Source: Hymenobacter properus (lineage in GTDB: Bacteria > Bacteroidota > Bacteroidia > Cytophagales > Hymenobacteraceae). Taken from it: 64,000 nt of DNA. The stretch spans positions 372,001 through 436,000 of the forward strand of contig NZ_JADQDP010000004.1 of assembly GCF_015694735.1 (NCBI RefSeq), in the 5' to 3' direction. Positions 25,113 through 34,705 of the stretch are shown here, in pieces. The translations under genes were made by a program, and so were the position numbers. The stretch's first letter is position 1. Each line of letters starts with the position of its first letter. The notes below the pieces were generated by a model. It did not search any database and was not told the DNA's origin. It was given only the letters and a program-made list of their open reading frames with translations.

Positions 25113-27446
25113 ATGAACAGATGGAGGCTTTTGCGATTGGGAATGGGCGTGCTCATGGTTACCCTGTTGCTCCTGGCCCTCGACCGCCTTTTCCCCCTCC
25201 CATCCACGCCGCGCTACTCCCCCATCGTACTGGCCGCCGACGGCAGCGTGCTCCACGCCTTTCTGAACCCCACGCAGAAATGGCGCATGAAAACCGAGCT
25301 GACCGAAATCACGCCCGCCTTGCAGCAGGCCATCATCAACAAAGAGGACCGGTATTTCCGCTACCATTTTGGGGTGAATCCGGTGGCCATCGTGCAGGCC
25401 GCCGGCCGTAACCTGTTCAGAACCGGGCGTACCACCGGGGCCAGCACCATCACCATGCAGGTGGCCCGCCTGCTGGAGCCCAAGGAGCGGACCTTTGGCA
25501 ACAAGCTCAAGGAAATGCTGCGCGCCGTGCAGCTGGAAGTTCACTACAGCAAGGCCGAAATCCTGCAGCTCTACCTCAACCTGGTGCCCTACGGCGGCAA
25601 CATCGAGGGGGTGAAGTCGGCCGCGCTGTTGTATTTCCAGCAGCCGCCCGACTACCTCTCCCTCGCCCAGACGGTGACGCTGGCCATTATACCGAACCAG
25701 CCGCGTGTGCTGGTGCTGGGCAAGAACAACGCCCTCATTCTGGCCGAGCGCAACCGCTGGCTGCGGCAGTTTCAGAGCCAACGCCTGTTTCCGGACCAGG
25801 ACATTGAGGATGCCATCAACGAGCCGTTGGAGGTGCAGCGCCACGCGGCGCCCACGCTGGCCCCGCACCTGGCGCGGCGCTTGGTTACCCAGTATCCGGG
25901 CCAGCCTATTATCCGTTCCACCCTGCGCCGCAGCCCCCAGGCCAAGGCCGAGGACCTGACCCGCAACTACGTGCGCCGCCTGCGCGAGCTAGGCATTTCG
26001 CAGGCCGCCGTGCTGGTGCTCAACAACCGCACCCGTGCCGTAGAGGCCTACGTGGGCTCGGCTGATTTCGGGGACGCGGCCAGCGCCGGGCAGGTAGATG
26101 GGGTGCGGGCCGTGCGCTCGCCGGGAAGCACGCTCAAGCCCTTTCTCTACGCCCTGGCCGTTGATAAGGGCATCGTCACGCCCAAGCTGAAGCTGCCCGA
26201 CGTGCCCACCAACTTCAGCGGCTTCCGGCCCGAGAATTTCGACAAAAGCTGCGCCGGCGAAGTGACGGTGGAGCGCGCCCTTACTTACTCGCTCAATATC
26301 CCGGCGGTGCGCGTGCTGGCCGAGGTGGGCGTGCCCGCGTTCACGGATAAGCTGCGTGCGGCTGGCTTCAGGAGCGTGGCAAAAGTGGCACCGCGCCTGG
26401 GGCTAAGTACCATCCTGGGCGGCTGCGGCGCCACTTTGGAGGAGCTAACGGGCCTCTACGCGGCGCTGGCGGATGGCGGGCGGTACGCCCCACCGAGCCT
26501 AGTGCTTAACCAAGGGCCCAAGCCAACCAAGGATAAGTCGCCGGCCACGAACACCTCGTTGACCTCCCCCGCTGCCGCTTTCCTTATCACCGACATCCTG
26601 GCCCAGCGCACCCGGCCCGACCTGCCGATGGGCTACCAAAACAGCCGCCACCTGCCCAAAATTGCCTGGAAAACCGGCACCAGCTACGGCCGGCGCGACG
26701 CCTGGAGCATCGGCTATAACCAGGATTACACCATTGGGGTGTGGGTGGGCAACTTCAATGGCCAGGGCAGCCCGGCCCTGACTGGGGCCGACGTGGCCTC
26801 GCCCCTGCTTTTTGACTTGTTCAACGCCCTGGCTTACAACTCGCCCAACCGCTGGGCCGTGCCGCCGGCCACGCTCGACTTCCGGCTGGTGTGTGCCGAA
26901 ACCGGCCTGGTTCCCGGCGAGCACTGCCCCAATCAGCTCATCGATTACTACCTGCCGGGCACGTCCTCGGCCCGCCGCTGCGAGCATCAGAAAGAAGCGC
27001 TGGTTTCGGCCGATGGCGCGGTGGCCTACTGCCGGGCCTGCGTGCCCGCGACCGGGTTTCGGCGGCAGCTTTTCCCGAACCTACTGCCCGAGGTGCTGGC
27101 CTTCCGCGAAGCGCAGGGCCTGCCTTCTTCGCGCCTGCCTCCGCACAACCCCACCTGCCGCCTGGTGCGCGCCGACGACGGCGCGGGCACCGCCCTAGCC
27201 ATCACCTCGCCCCTCGACCACGCCGAGTACGTGCTCGACCGCCACGACAAGCAGCAGATGCTGCTCAGCTGCGCGGCGGGCAGCGAGGTGCGCCAGGTGT
27301 ATTGGTACGTGAACGACCGGTTCCTGCGGGCAGCGGCGGCTACGGAACGGGTGTTTTTCCGCCCGCCCAGCGGCACGGTGAAGATTTCCTGCGCCGACGA
27401 CCACGGCCGTAACGTGGACATCCAATTGCAGGTGGCCGAGTTATAA
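25113..27446 (+). CDS. pbpC: Penicillin-binding protein 1C (bifunctional transglycosylase/transpeptidase)
   Basis: This 777-residue protein has one N-terminal membrane helix (residues 8-25). The GT51 transglycosylase domain follows, with NKEDRYF (catalytic Glu about 78), GASTITMQ and LYLNLVPYGGN. The transpeptidase domain has SPGSTLKPF (acyl-Ser about 339), SLNIP and WKTGTSYG near 520. The last 80 residues form the BiPBP_C domain typical of PBP1C (ITSPLDHAEY, YWYVNDRF). It polymerises and can bind beta-lactams in the periplasmic peptidoglycan layer. In E. coli pbpC directly follows the A2M gene yfhM; here intact A2M lies about 7 kb upstream, while an A2M 3' remnant lies 1.3 kb upstream. Confidence 0.94.
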   Translation: MNRWRLLRLGMGVLMVTLLLLALDRLFPLPSTPRYSPIVLAADGSVLHAFLNPTQKWRMKTELTEITPALQQAIINKEDRYFRYHFGVNPVAIVQAAGRNLFRTGRTTGASTITMQVARLLEPKERTFGNKLKEMLRAVQLEVHYSKAEILQLYLNLVPYGGNIEGVKSAALLYFQQPPDYLSLAQTVTLAIIPNQPRVLVLGKNNALILAERNRWLRQFQSQRLFPDQDIEDAINEPLEVQRHAAPTLAPHLARRLVTQYPGQPIIRSTLRRSPQAKAEDLTRNYVRRLRELGISQAAVLVLNNRTRAVEAYVGSADFGDAASAGQVDGVRAVRSPGSTLKPFLYALAVDKGIVTPKLKLPDVPTNFSGFRPENFDKSCAGEVTVERALTYSLNIPAVRVLAEVGVPAFTDKLRAAGFRSVAKVAPRLGLSTILGGCGATLEELTGLYAALADGGRYAPPSLVLNQGPKPTKDKSPATNTSLTSPAAAFLITDILAQRTRPDLPMGYQNSRHLPKIAWKTGTSYGRRDAWSIGYNQDYTIGVWVGNFNGQGSPALTGADVASPLLFDLFNALAYNSPNRWAVPPATLDFRLVCAETGLVPGEHCPNQLIDYYLPGTSSARRCEHQKEALVSADGAVAYCRACVPATGFRRQLFPNLLPEVLAFREAQGLPSSRLPPHNPTCRLVRADDGAGTALAITSPLDHAEYVLDRHDKQQMLLSCAAGSEVRQVYWYVNDRFLRAAAATERVFFRPPSGTVKISCADDHGRNVDIQLQVAEL

Positions 27447-27649
27447 GGTCCACACCATTATTAATAGATAACATCCGGCTGTTGATAGGCAACATCTCGG
27501 TGTTGATAGATAAATAGTGCGCAGCTGCTAACCGTCCAAAACCTTTCACTTTAAAAGGGGTTAACGAATCTTGGTTTAAGCAGCTTCTGATGGGGCCAAG
27601 CGCGCGGGTGCTAATGCGCAAAGGATGAGCTGCCTCTGCATATCTATCT

Positions 27650-29005
27650 ATGAAACAAACACAACTGGCGTTAAAACCGCTGTTTCGATTACTATTATTT
27701 GTTCCTTATTTCGCTTTTGCCCAACCTGTTGCCCCTCCTCCACCCACTAGCACCCTGACGCTTGCCCAGTGCCTGAACTACGCGCTGGTGAACCAGCCCG
27801 TGGTGCGGCAGGCCCGCATTGACGAGGAAACCACCGAGGCCGACATTCGCATTGCGCGCGCGGCCTGGCTGCCGCAGTTGGGCCTCACGGCGTCGGGCCA
27901 GCACTATTTTGAGCTGCCGACCACCTTTTTTCCCAATCCGGCTACGGGCCTGAATGAGCCGCGCCAGATTGGTGTCCGCAACACTTCCACCATTGGGCTG
28001 GCAGGCACGCAGGTCATCTACAACAATGAGGTAAATCTGGCCTCACGCGGCGCCCGCTTCTCGCGGCAGGCTGCCCGGCAGAACACGGCCAACACCCGCA
28101 TCAATGTGGTGTCGGACGTGAGCAAGGCGTTTTACGACGTGCTGCTCTCGCAGCGCCAGCTCGATGTTTTCAATGAGGACATCACCCGGCTGCGCCGCAA
28201 CTACCAGGATGCCAAGGCGCGCTACGACGCCGGCATCGTGGACAAAACCGATTACCTGCAGGCCGAGATTTCGCTGAACAATTCGCTGGCCGGCCGCAAG
28301 CAGGCCCAGGAAAGCATCAAGGCCAAAACGGCCTACCTGCAGCAGCTCATGGGCCTGCCGGCCGAGCGCCCGCTGGCCTTGCAGTATGACACGCTGAAGC
28401 TGGAAACCGAAGCGGTGTTCGACACCACCACCGGCCTGAACGTGTCCAGCCGCTTGGAGTACCAGCAGCTCCTGACCCAGAAGTCGCTGCAGCGGCTCAC
28501 CATCGACTACTACCGGCTGGGCTTCCTGCCGTCCATCGGCGCGTTTGGCAACTACAACGCGGTGTACCAGAACAACGAGTTTGGCAACCTCTACGCCCAG
28601 CGCTTCCCCAACTCCTACGCCGGCTTACAGGCAGCGCTGCCCATTTTCACGGGCTTCCGGCGCACCCAGAATTTGCGGCGCGCCCGCCTGCAGGACAACC
28701 GCATTGACGAGGACATCAACAGCACCCGCAATCAGATTACCACTGAATACGCGTCGGCCCTGGCTTCCTACAAGAGCAATTTCAACGACTACCTCGTGGG
28801 CAAGCGCAACCTCGACCTGGCCCGGCAGGTGTACACGGTGGTCGATTTGCAGTACCGCGAGGGCATCAAGGCCTATATCGACCTGCTAGTGGCCCAAACC
28901 ACGCTGCGTACGGCCCAGCTCAACTACTACACGTCGCTGTTTCAGGTACTGGGCAGCAAGGTGGAGCTGCAACGCGCGCTGGGCTCGTTGCCGACCGATT
29001 ATTAA
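27650..29005 (+). CDS. TolC-family outer membrane efflux protein
   Basis: This 451-residue protein has a signal peptide (FVPYFAFAQP) and the alpha-helical barrel pattern of outer membrane efflux proteins: LTLAQCLNYAL near the N-terminus, long heptad-like helices in two repeats (about residues 45-240 and 265-450), and RLRRNYQDAKARYDAGIV. It forms a trimeric channel across outer membrane and periplasm. It is the first gene of a three-gene tripartite efflux operon, 137 bases before the adaptor gene, with a hairpin repeat in that gap. Confidence 0.93.
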   Translation: MKQTQLALKPLFRLLLFVPYFAFAQPVAPPPPTSTLTLAQCLNYALVNQPVVRQARIDEETTEADIRIARAAWLPQLGLTASGQHYFELPTTFFPNPATGLNEPRQIGVRNTSTIGLAGTQVIYNNEVNLASRGARFSRQAARQNTANTRINVVSDVSKAFYDVLLSQRQLDVFNEDITRLRRNYQDAKARYDAGIVDKTDYLQAEISLNNSLAGRKQAQESIKAKTAYLQQLMGLPAERPLALQYDTLKLETEAVFDTTTGLNVSSRLEYQQLLTQKSLQRLTIDYYRLGFLPSIGAFGNYNAVYQNNEFGNLYAQRFPNSYAGLQAALPIFTGFRRTQNLRRARLQDNRIDEDINSTRNQITTEYASALASYKSNFNDYLVGKRNLDLARQVYTVVDLQYREGIKAYIDLLVAQTTLRTAQLNYYTSLFQVLGSKVELQRALGSLPTDY

Positions 29006-29026
29006 AGAATTCCAAAGTTCCGAGAA

Positions 29027-29122
29027 CGTCATGCAGAGCGCAGCGAAGCATCTCGCGTGCGCAACGCAATCAGTTAATGAGTTACTGCTTCGAGCGAGAT
29101 GCTTCGCTGCGCTCTGCATGAC
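29027..29122. repeat. Dispersed hairpin repeat, copy 5 (catgcagagcg type)
   Basis: Left arm cgtcatgcagagcgcagcga and AGCATCTCGC, right arm GCGAGATGCT and ctgcgctctgcatgac. The loop contains gcaacgcaatcagttaatga, similar to the loop at 37027. It occupies most of the spacer between the efflux channel and adaptor genes. Confidence 0.93.
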
Positions 29123-29142
29123 AGCCTAAGGAAGCCTAAGCT

Positions 29143-30285
29143 ATGATGATGAACAAGAAATACCTGGCCTATTCCCTGAGCCTGCTGGCCCTGGCTTCGT
29201 GCGGTAAGAAAGAAGACGAGCAGAAGAAAAACGCGGCCCCACCGCCCACGCCGGTCACGCTGGTGGCCGCGCATACCACCGAGGCGGTTTACTACGACGA
29301 ATACCCGGCTACCGTGGTGGCGCTGAATACCGTGGAGCTGCGCTCGCAGGCCACCGGCTTCGTGACCGGGGTGTATTTTAAGGAAGGCGACGTGGTGCCC
29401 AAGGGCAAGCTGCTCTATGAAATCGACCAGCGCCAGTACCAGGCCGCCTATCAGCAAGCCCTGGCTGACCTGCGCAGCGTGCAGGCCAACGCCGCCAACG
29501 CCGAAGTAAATGCTGGCCGCTACCAGCGCCTGGCCCAGCAAGACGCCGTGGCCCGGCAGCTCGTAGACAACGCCAACACCGCCGCGGCCACCGCTCGCGC
29601 GCAGGTGGCCGCCGCGCAAGCCAGCGTCAACATTGCCCGCAACAACCTGGGCTTTTCGCGGGTGACGGCGCCTTTCACCGGCCGCATCGGCATCTCGGAG
29701 GTGCGCCTGGGTTCGCAGGTGGGCGCGGGCACCACACTGCTCAACACCATTTCGAGCGAGGACCCGATGGGCGTGGACATTGTGGTGACGCAGACGGACA
29801 TTGAGCGTTTCATTGCGCTGCAAAACGCCAAGACCTCGCGCGCCGACTCGACCCTGCGCCTGGTGCTGCCCGGCGGCGTGACCTACCCGCAGCCCGGCCG
29901 CATCCGCACCATCGACCGGGGCGTGAACAGCCAGACCGGTACTATCACGGTGCGCGTGGAGTTTGCCAACCCCAAGCGGGAGCTGAAGGACGGCATGAGC
30001 GCCGTGGTGAAAGTGCTGAACACCCAATCGGGCCAGCGCTTGGTGGTGCCCTTCAAAGCCATTGTGGAGCAGATGGGCGAAAACTTCGTGTACGTGGCCA
30101 CCGACAGCAGCACGGCCCAGCAGCGCAAAGTGACGCTCGGCCCGCGCCTGAAAGACCAGATTGTGCTGATGAACGGCGTGAAAGACGGCGACAAAGTGGT
30201 GACCGAAGGCGTGCAGAAGCTGCGCGACGGCGGCAAGATTACCACCGAAGTGCCCAAGGCTCCGCCGGCCGCGCCGGGGAAGTAA
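29143..30285 (+). CDS. RND efflux periplasmic adaptor (membrane fusion) lipoprotein
   Basis: This 380-residue protein has a lipobox (LLALASC, Cys about 23). It follows the HlyD/AcrA plan: a barrel-sandwich half (RSQATGFVTGVYFKEGDVV), a helical hairpin, the second half (TAPFTGRIGISEVRLGSQV), a beta-barrel (SEDPMGVDIVV) and the membrane-proximal domain (LVVPFKAIVEQMGENFVYV). It joins the RND pump to the TolC-like channel. The adjacent genes supply both partners. Three consecutive ATG codons make the exact start ambiguous by two residues. Confidence 0.93.
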   Translation: MMMNKKYLAYSLSLLALASCGKKEDEQKKNAAPPPTPVTLVAAHTTEAVYYDEYPATVVALNTVELRSQATGFVTGVYFKEGDVVPKGKLLYEIDQRQYQAAYQQALADLRSVQANAANAEVNAGRYQRLAQQDAVARQLVDNANTAAATARAQVAAAQASVNIARNNLGFSRVTAPFTGRIGISEVRLGSQVGAGTTLLNTISSEDPMGVDIVVTQTDIERFIALQNAKTSRADSTLRLVLPGGVTYPQPGRIRTIDRGVNSQTGTITVRVEFANPKRELKDGMSAVVKVLNTQSGQRLVVPFKAIVEQMGENFVYVATDSSTAQQRKVTLGPRLKDQIVLMNGVKDGDKVVTEGVQKLRDGGKITTEVPKAPPAAPGK

Positions 30286-30316
30286 GCGGGAACGGTGAAT
30301 CTCGCAAATACCAGAA

Positions 30317-30424
30317 CGTCATGCTGAGCGCAGCTGAAGCATCTCGCGTGCGGCAGTAATCAAAACCGCAGAACGATTGAGTTAGTGGAAGCATGCGAGA
30401 TGCTTCGCTACATTCTGCATGACG
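30317..30424. repeat. Dispersed hairpin repeat, copy 6 (catgctgagcg type, right arm diverged)
   Basis: Left arm cgtcatgctgagcgcagctg and AGCATCTCGC, right arm GCGAGATGCTTC then gctacattctgcatgacg, with several mismatches, so this copy is decaying. It sits between the adaptor and pump genes, inside the operon. Confidence 0.88.
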
Positions 30425-30488
30425 GACTTTATACCCATTGAATCCTAAAAGCCAACGGCTACCCGCCTGCCGCTAACAGCTATAGCAA

Positions 30489-33400
30489 ATGATAGCAGAA
30501 ACCTTTATACGCCGGCCCGTCACGGCCATTGTCAGCTCGCTGGTCATCGTGATGGTGGGTTTGCTGGCCCTGCTGAAGCTGCCCATTGGGCAGTACCCCG
30601 AAATCACGCCGCCCACGGTGTCGGTGAGCGGCACCTACACCGGCGCCGATGCCCAGACCGTGGAACAGACCGTGGCCACGCCCGTGGAGGTGCAGGTGAA
30701 CGGCACGCCCGGCATGACCTACCTGCAAAGCAACAGCACCAGCAACGGCCAGATGAGCATGACGGTGAACTTTGAAGTCGGCACCGACATCAACATCGCC
30801 GCCCTCGACGTGCAGAACCGGGTGGGCATTGCCCTGCCCACCCTGCCGCAGGAAGTGCAGCGCCTCGGCCTCACGGTGCGCAAGCGCAACCCCAGTATCC
30901 TGATGCTGGTGGCCATGTTTGCCCCCAAGGGCACGCACAACGCTACCTTCCTCGACAACTACGCCAACGTCTACATCAAGGACGCCCTGCTGCGCACCAA
31001 GGGCGTGGGCGACATCGTGAGCCGAGCCGACGACTTCTCCATGCGCCTCTGGCTGAAGCCCGACAAGCTCTCGCAGCTCGGCATCACGGCCAACGATGTG
31101 CTGGCAGCCATTCAGGAGCAGAACGCCCAGATTGCGGCCGGCTCCATTGGCGCCCCGCCCCAGCAGATGGGCCAGACGTTTGAGTACATCGTGCAGGTAC
31201 AGGGCCGCCTGGCCACTACCGAGCAGTTCGGCGACATCATCGTGAAAACGCGGCCCGACCAGGACGGCGGCATCGTGTACCTCAAGGACGTGGCCCGCAT
31301 GGAGCTGGGCAAGTTCAACTACGGCAACAACTCCTACGTGGACGGCAAGCGCGCCGCCTACCTGCTGGTGTATCAGGCCCCCGGCGCCAACGCCCTCGAA
31401 ACCTTCGAGAACGTGAAAAACACTATGGAGCAACTCAAAAAGCAGTTCCCCTCCGACCTGAGCTACGTCATTCCCTTCGAGGCCGCCAGCGTGGTGAAGG
31501 TGTCCATCAACGAGGTAGTGCATACGCTGCTCGAAGCCCTGGCGCTGGTAGTGGTGGTGGTGTTTTTGTTTCTGCAAAGCTGGCGCTCCACGCTCATTCC
31601 GGTGCTGGCCATTCCGGTGTCTATTGTGGGCACGTTCATGTTCTTTATCCCGCTGGGATTTACTATTAACACCCTCACGCTCTTTGGCTTCGTGCTGGCC
31701 ATTGGCATTGTGGTCGATGACGCCATTGTGGTGGTGGAGGCCGTGGAGCACAACATGAACGAGCGTAACCTGAACGTGCTGGATGCCACGCTCGAAGCCA
31801 TGCGCGAGATTTCGGCCCCGGTTATTGCCATTGCGCTTATTCTGGCGGCGGTGTTTGTGCCGGTGGGCTTCATTCCGGGCATCACGGGGCGGCTCTACCA
31901 GCAGTTTGCCGTCACCATTGCCATTTCGGTGCTGATTTCGGCCTTCGTGGCCTTGTCGCTCACGCCGGCGCTGTGTGTGCTGCTGCTCAAGCCTACTAAG
32001 CGCGACGAAAACTCGAAGGGCCTGGACAAGTTCTTCTTCAAGTTCAACAATTGGTTTGGCCGCGTCACGGATAAGTACGGCAACGGTGTGGCCAGCAGCA
32101 TCAAGCATTCGCGGCTGGTGGTGGTAGTGCTGGTGTGCATCGTAGCCGGCGCCGCTTTGCTGTTCAAAAACAAGCCCAGCGGCTTCCTTCCCACCGAAGA
32201 CGAAGGCCGCATCATCATCACCTTCAACCTGCCCGAGGCCTCCAGCACGGCCAGCACCGTGGCCACCTTGCAGGAGATGATGAAAGAGCTTTCGCAGGTA
32301 AAAGGCATAGCGCACTACGCCGCTCTCGGTGGTTTGAACGCCGTGAACTTCTCCTCGAAATCGAACTCCGGCACCATCTTCTGCCAGTTGCAGCCCTGGG
32401 AAGACCGCAAGGAAACGGAGCTGCGCCTGCAGGGCCTCATCGCCACTGTGCAGCAGCGCATGGCCAAGTTCAAAGAGGCCACCACGGTGGTGATTTCGCC
32501 GCCCGCCATCCCCGGCCTGGGCAATACCGGCGGTTTCTCCTTCGTGCTGCAGGAGCGCGAAAGCCAGGGTGGCGACGTGAAAACCTTCGATGCCAACCTG
32601 CAGGGCTTCCTCGGCGCCATTCGCAAGCGGCCCGAAATAGCCAGCGGCTTCTCGTTCTTCACGGCTAACACGCCGGGCTACCAGCTCACGATTGACCGCG
32701 AAAAGGCCAAGAAGCTGGGCGTGAGCATTTCGGACATCGCCACCGCCCTGCGCACCTACCTCGGCTCGGCCTACGTGAATGACTTCACGCTCTACGGCCG
32801 CAACTTCCGCGTGCTGGCCCAGGCCGACAGCAGCTACCGCGGCGACATCTCGAACATTGGCCAGTACTACGTGCGCAACTCGGCCGGCACCATGGTGCCC
32901 CTGAGTAGCGTGACGAGCTACAAGCGCACCGAAAGCGCGCCCCTCATCTCGCACTACAACCTGTTCCGTTCGGCCGAAATCAACGGCAACCCCGCCCCCG
33001 GCTACAGCTCGGGCGATGCCATCAAGGCCCTGCAGGACGAGGCCGCGAAATCATTGCCGCAGGGCTACGGCTACGAATTTTCAGGCCTGAGCCGCGAGGA
33101 ACTGCTAGCCAGCGGCCAGACCATTTACATTTTCGCGCTTTCCATCGCCTTCGTGTTCCTGTTCCTGGCCGCGCTGTATGAAAGCTGGTCGGTGCCGTTC
33201 TCGGTGCTGCTGGCGGTGCCGGTGGGCATCTTCGGGGCCATTCTGGCGCTGTTTTTCCTGCCCAAGCTCACCAACAACGTGTACGCCCAAATTGGCATGA
33301 TTACGCTGATTGGCTTGTCAGCCAAAAACGCCATTCTGATTATCGAATTCGCCAAGGAGCGGGTTGATAAAGGTATGCCACTGGTGGAGGCCACGCTCGA

Positions 33401-33710
33401 AGCCGTGCGCCTGCGCCTGCGCCCCATCATCATGACCTCGCTGGCCTTCATCCTGGGCATTGCGCCGCTCACGTTCGCGTCCGGCGCCGGCTCCCTGGCC
33501 CGCCAAACCCTGGGCTGGACGGTGCTCGGCGGCATGCTGGCGGCCACGTCGCTGGCCATTTTCATCGTGCCGGTACTCTACGTCATCATCACCCGCTTCG
33601 CCTATGGCAAAGAGAAGCTGGCCGAGCTGGAGAAGAACTACAAGCCCGACGAGGAGCACGGCGGCCACAAGGAAGAGAAAGGCCCCGCGCCCGCGCCAAG
33701 TCCTGCATAA
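30489..33710 (+). CDS. RND multidrug efflux permease (HAE1 family)
   Basis: This 1073-residue protein has the AcrB/MexB plan: TM1 at FIRRPVTAIVSSLVIVM, two large periplasmic loops and twelve transmembrane helices in two halves. The proton-relay aspartates lie in GIVVDDAIVVVEAVEHNM (TM4), and the matching lysine in LSAKNAILIIEFAKE (TM10). It exports hydrophobic or amphiphilic compounds using the proton gradient, together with the adaptor and channel encoded upstream. The C-terminal tail is charged and slightly extended (EEHGGHKEEKG). A very strong terminator follows within 20 bases. Confidence 0.95.
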   Translation: MIAETFIRRPVTAIVSSLVIVMVGLLALLKLPIGQYPEITPPTVSVSGTYTGADAQTVEQTVATPVEVQVNGTPGMTYLQSNSTSNGQMSMTVNFEVGTDINIAALDVQNRVGIALPTLPQEVQRLGLTVRKRNPSILMLVAMFAPKGTHNATFLDNYANVYIKDALLRTKGVGDIVSRADDFSMRLWLKPDKLSQLGITANDVLAAIQEQNAQIAAGSIGAPPQQMGQTFEYIVQVQGRLATTEQFGDIIVKTRPDQDGGIVYLKDVARMELGKFNYGNNSYVDGKRAAYLLVYQAPGANALETFENVKNTMEQLKKQFPSDLSYVIPFEAASVVKVSINEVVHTLLEALALVVVVVFLFLQSWRSTLIPVLAIPVSIVGTFMFFIPLGFTINTLTLFGFVLAIGIVVDDAIVVVEAVEHNMNERNLNVLDATLEAMREISAPVIAIALILAAVFVPVGFIPGITGRLYQQFAVTIAISVLISAFVALSLTPALCVLLLKPTKRDENSKGLDKFFFKFNNWFGRVTDKYGNGVASSIKHSRLVVVVLVCIVAGAALLFKNKPSGFLPTEDEGRIIITFNLPEASSTASTVATLQEMMKELSQVKGIAHYAALGGLNAVNFSSKSNSGTIFCQLQPWEDRKETELRLQGLIATVQQRMAKFKEATTVVISPPAIPGLGNTGGFSFVLQERESQGGDVKTFDANLQGFLGAIRKRPEIASGFSFFTANTPGYQLTIDREKAKKLGVSISDIATALRTYLGSAYVNDFTLYGRNFRVLAQADSSYRGDISNIGQYYVRNSAGTMVPLSSVTSYKRTESAPLISHYNLFRSAEINGNPAPGYSSGDAIKALQDEAAKSLPQGYGYEFSGLSREELLASGQTIYIFALSIAFVFLFLAALYESWSVPFSVLLAVPVGIFGAILALFFLPKLTNNVYAQIGMITLIGLSAKNAILIIEFAKERVDKGMPLVEATLEAVRLRLRPIIMTSLAFILGIAPLTFASGAGSLARQTLGWTVLGGMLAATSLAIFIVPVLYVIITRFAYGKEKLAELEKNYKPDEEHGGHKEEKGPAPAPSPA

Positions 33711-33726
33711 AGGCAACACCTTAATG

Positions 33727-33774
33727 AAACGAAGGGGCGACCAAGTCAAATCACTTGGTCGCCCCTTCGTTTTT
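33727..33774. terminator. Strong intrinsic terminator of the efflux operon
   Basis: A stem of about 19 perfect pairs (aacgaaggggcgaccaagt paired with acttggtcgccccttcgtt) with a 6-base loop and a T-run on the plus side and an A-run on the other. It lies between the convergent RND gene and lactonase gene. Confidence 0.93.
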
Positions 33775-33817
33775 AGAGCCTGCAGAGTTAGGCGAACAAT
33801 TATGGCTAGGCTCTTGC

Positions 33818-34693
33818 TTACCCTTGGCCAAAAAAGTACGCTGGCACGCCCGCCATCCCCGGCTCCACGGCAAACAAGTTGCCACTAAGCGGAAACTCTC
33901 GCTGCTGCTGCGCCGTGAGGCCGCCCCGCCCCGTGGTGATGAACAGTGTCTTAAGCTCCGGCCCGCCGAAGGCGCAGGAGGACGTGTTCGGCGCTGGCAC
34001 GTGAATAGTTTGGAGCAGAGCGCCGGTTTCGGGGTCGTAACGGCGCACCTGCCCGGCACCGAACAGGGCTATCCAGAGCTTGCCTTCAACATCGATGGTC
34101 ATGCCATCGGGTTCGCCGTCGGTTTTTTCGCCGATGCGGATAATGACGCGCGGGTTGTCGATGCTGCCCGTGGCATCGTCGTAGTCAAAAGCCTGCACGG
34201 CTTGTGTGGCCGTGTCGATATAGTACATCGTGCGGCGGTCGGGCGACCAAACCAAACCGTTGGAGTTAGTGACGTGGCGAAGCATGACGTGCGTGCTGCC
34301 GTCGGGGTCAAATCGGTAGAGAGTGGCGGTGCGGTCGCGCTGCTTTAGGTCGAGGGTGCCCACCCAGAAGCGTCCCGCTGGGTCGCATTTGCCGTCGTTG
34401 AAGCGCTGGTCGGCGTCAGCTACAGGGTTGGCCAGAAGCGTGAGCTGGCCGGTGTTCAGGTCGATTTTGTGGATGCCGGATTGCAAGGCTACCAAGGCGT
34501 GGCCGCCGTGCATGGGCACCGCCGTGCCGATGCAACTTCCCACCGGGTAGCACCGGTCGTGGCCAGTAGCGGGGTCGAAGACGTGGAATTCCTTGCCTTC
34601 GATATCGACCCAGTACAGCCGTTCCATCTCCGGGTTCCAAAGGGCGCCTTCGCCGAGGGTGGCTTGGGCGTGCAAAATGGAAGTGGCGTGCAT
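33818..34693 (-). CDS. SMP-30/gluconolactonase-family sugar lactonase
   Basis: This 291-residue cytoplasmic beta-propeller of the regucalcin/gluconolactonase family carries the metal-site pattern: Glu in LGEGALW (about 15), Asn in NDGKCDPAGRFWVGT (about 100), Asn in TNSNGLVWS (about 148) and Asp in EPDGM (about 197). It hydrolyses aldonolactones to aldonic acids with a divalent metal. It ends the minus-strand dgoA-dgoD-dgoK unit, 12 bases after dgoK, so galactonolactone is the natural substrate to infer, giving the galactonate used by DgoD. Confidence 0.88.
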   Translation of the reverse strand: MHATSILHAQATLGEGALWNPEMERLYWVDIEGKEFHVFDPATGHDRCYPVGSCIGTAVPMHGGHALVALQSGIHKIDLNTGQLTLLANPVADADQRFNDGKCDPAGRFWVGTLDLKQRDRTATLYRFDPDGSTHVMLRHVTNSNGLVWSPDRRTMYYIDTATQAVQAFDYDDATGSIDNPRVIIRIGEKTDGEPDGMTIDVEGKLWIALFGAGQVRRYDPETGALLQTIHVPAPNTSSCAFGGPELKTLFITTGRGGLTAQQQREFPLSGNLFAVEPGMAGVPAYFFGQG

Positions 34694-34705
34694 GGCGGGA
34701 TGGGG

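Noticed and set aside
30480..32954. 824-codon open frame on the minus strand
   Set aside because: It is entirely antisense to the RND pump gene, is His/Gly/Val-rich in the way typical of GC-rich shadow frames, and shows no domain.
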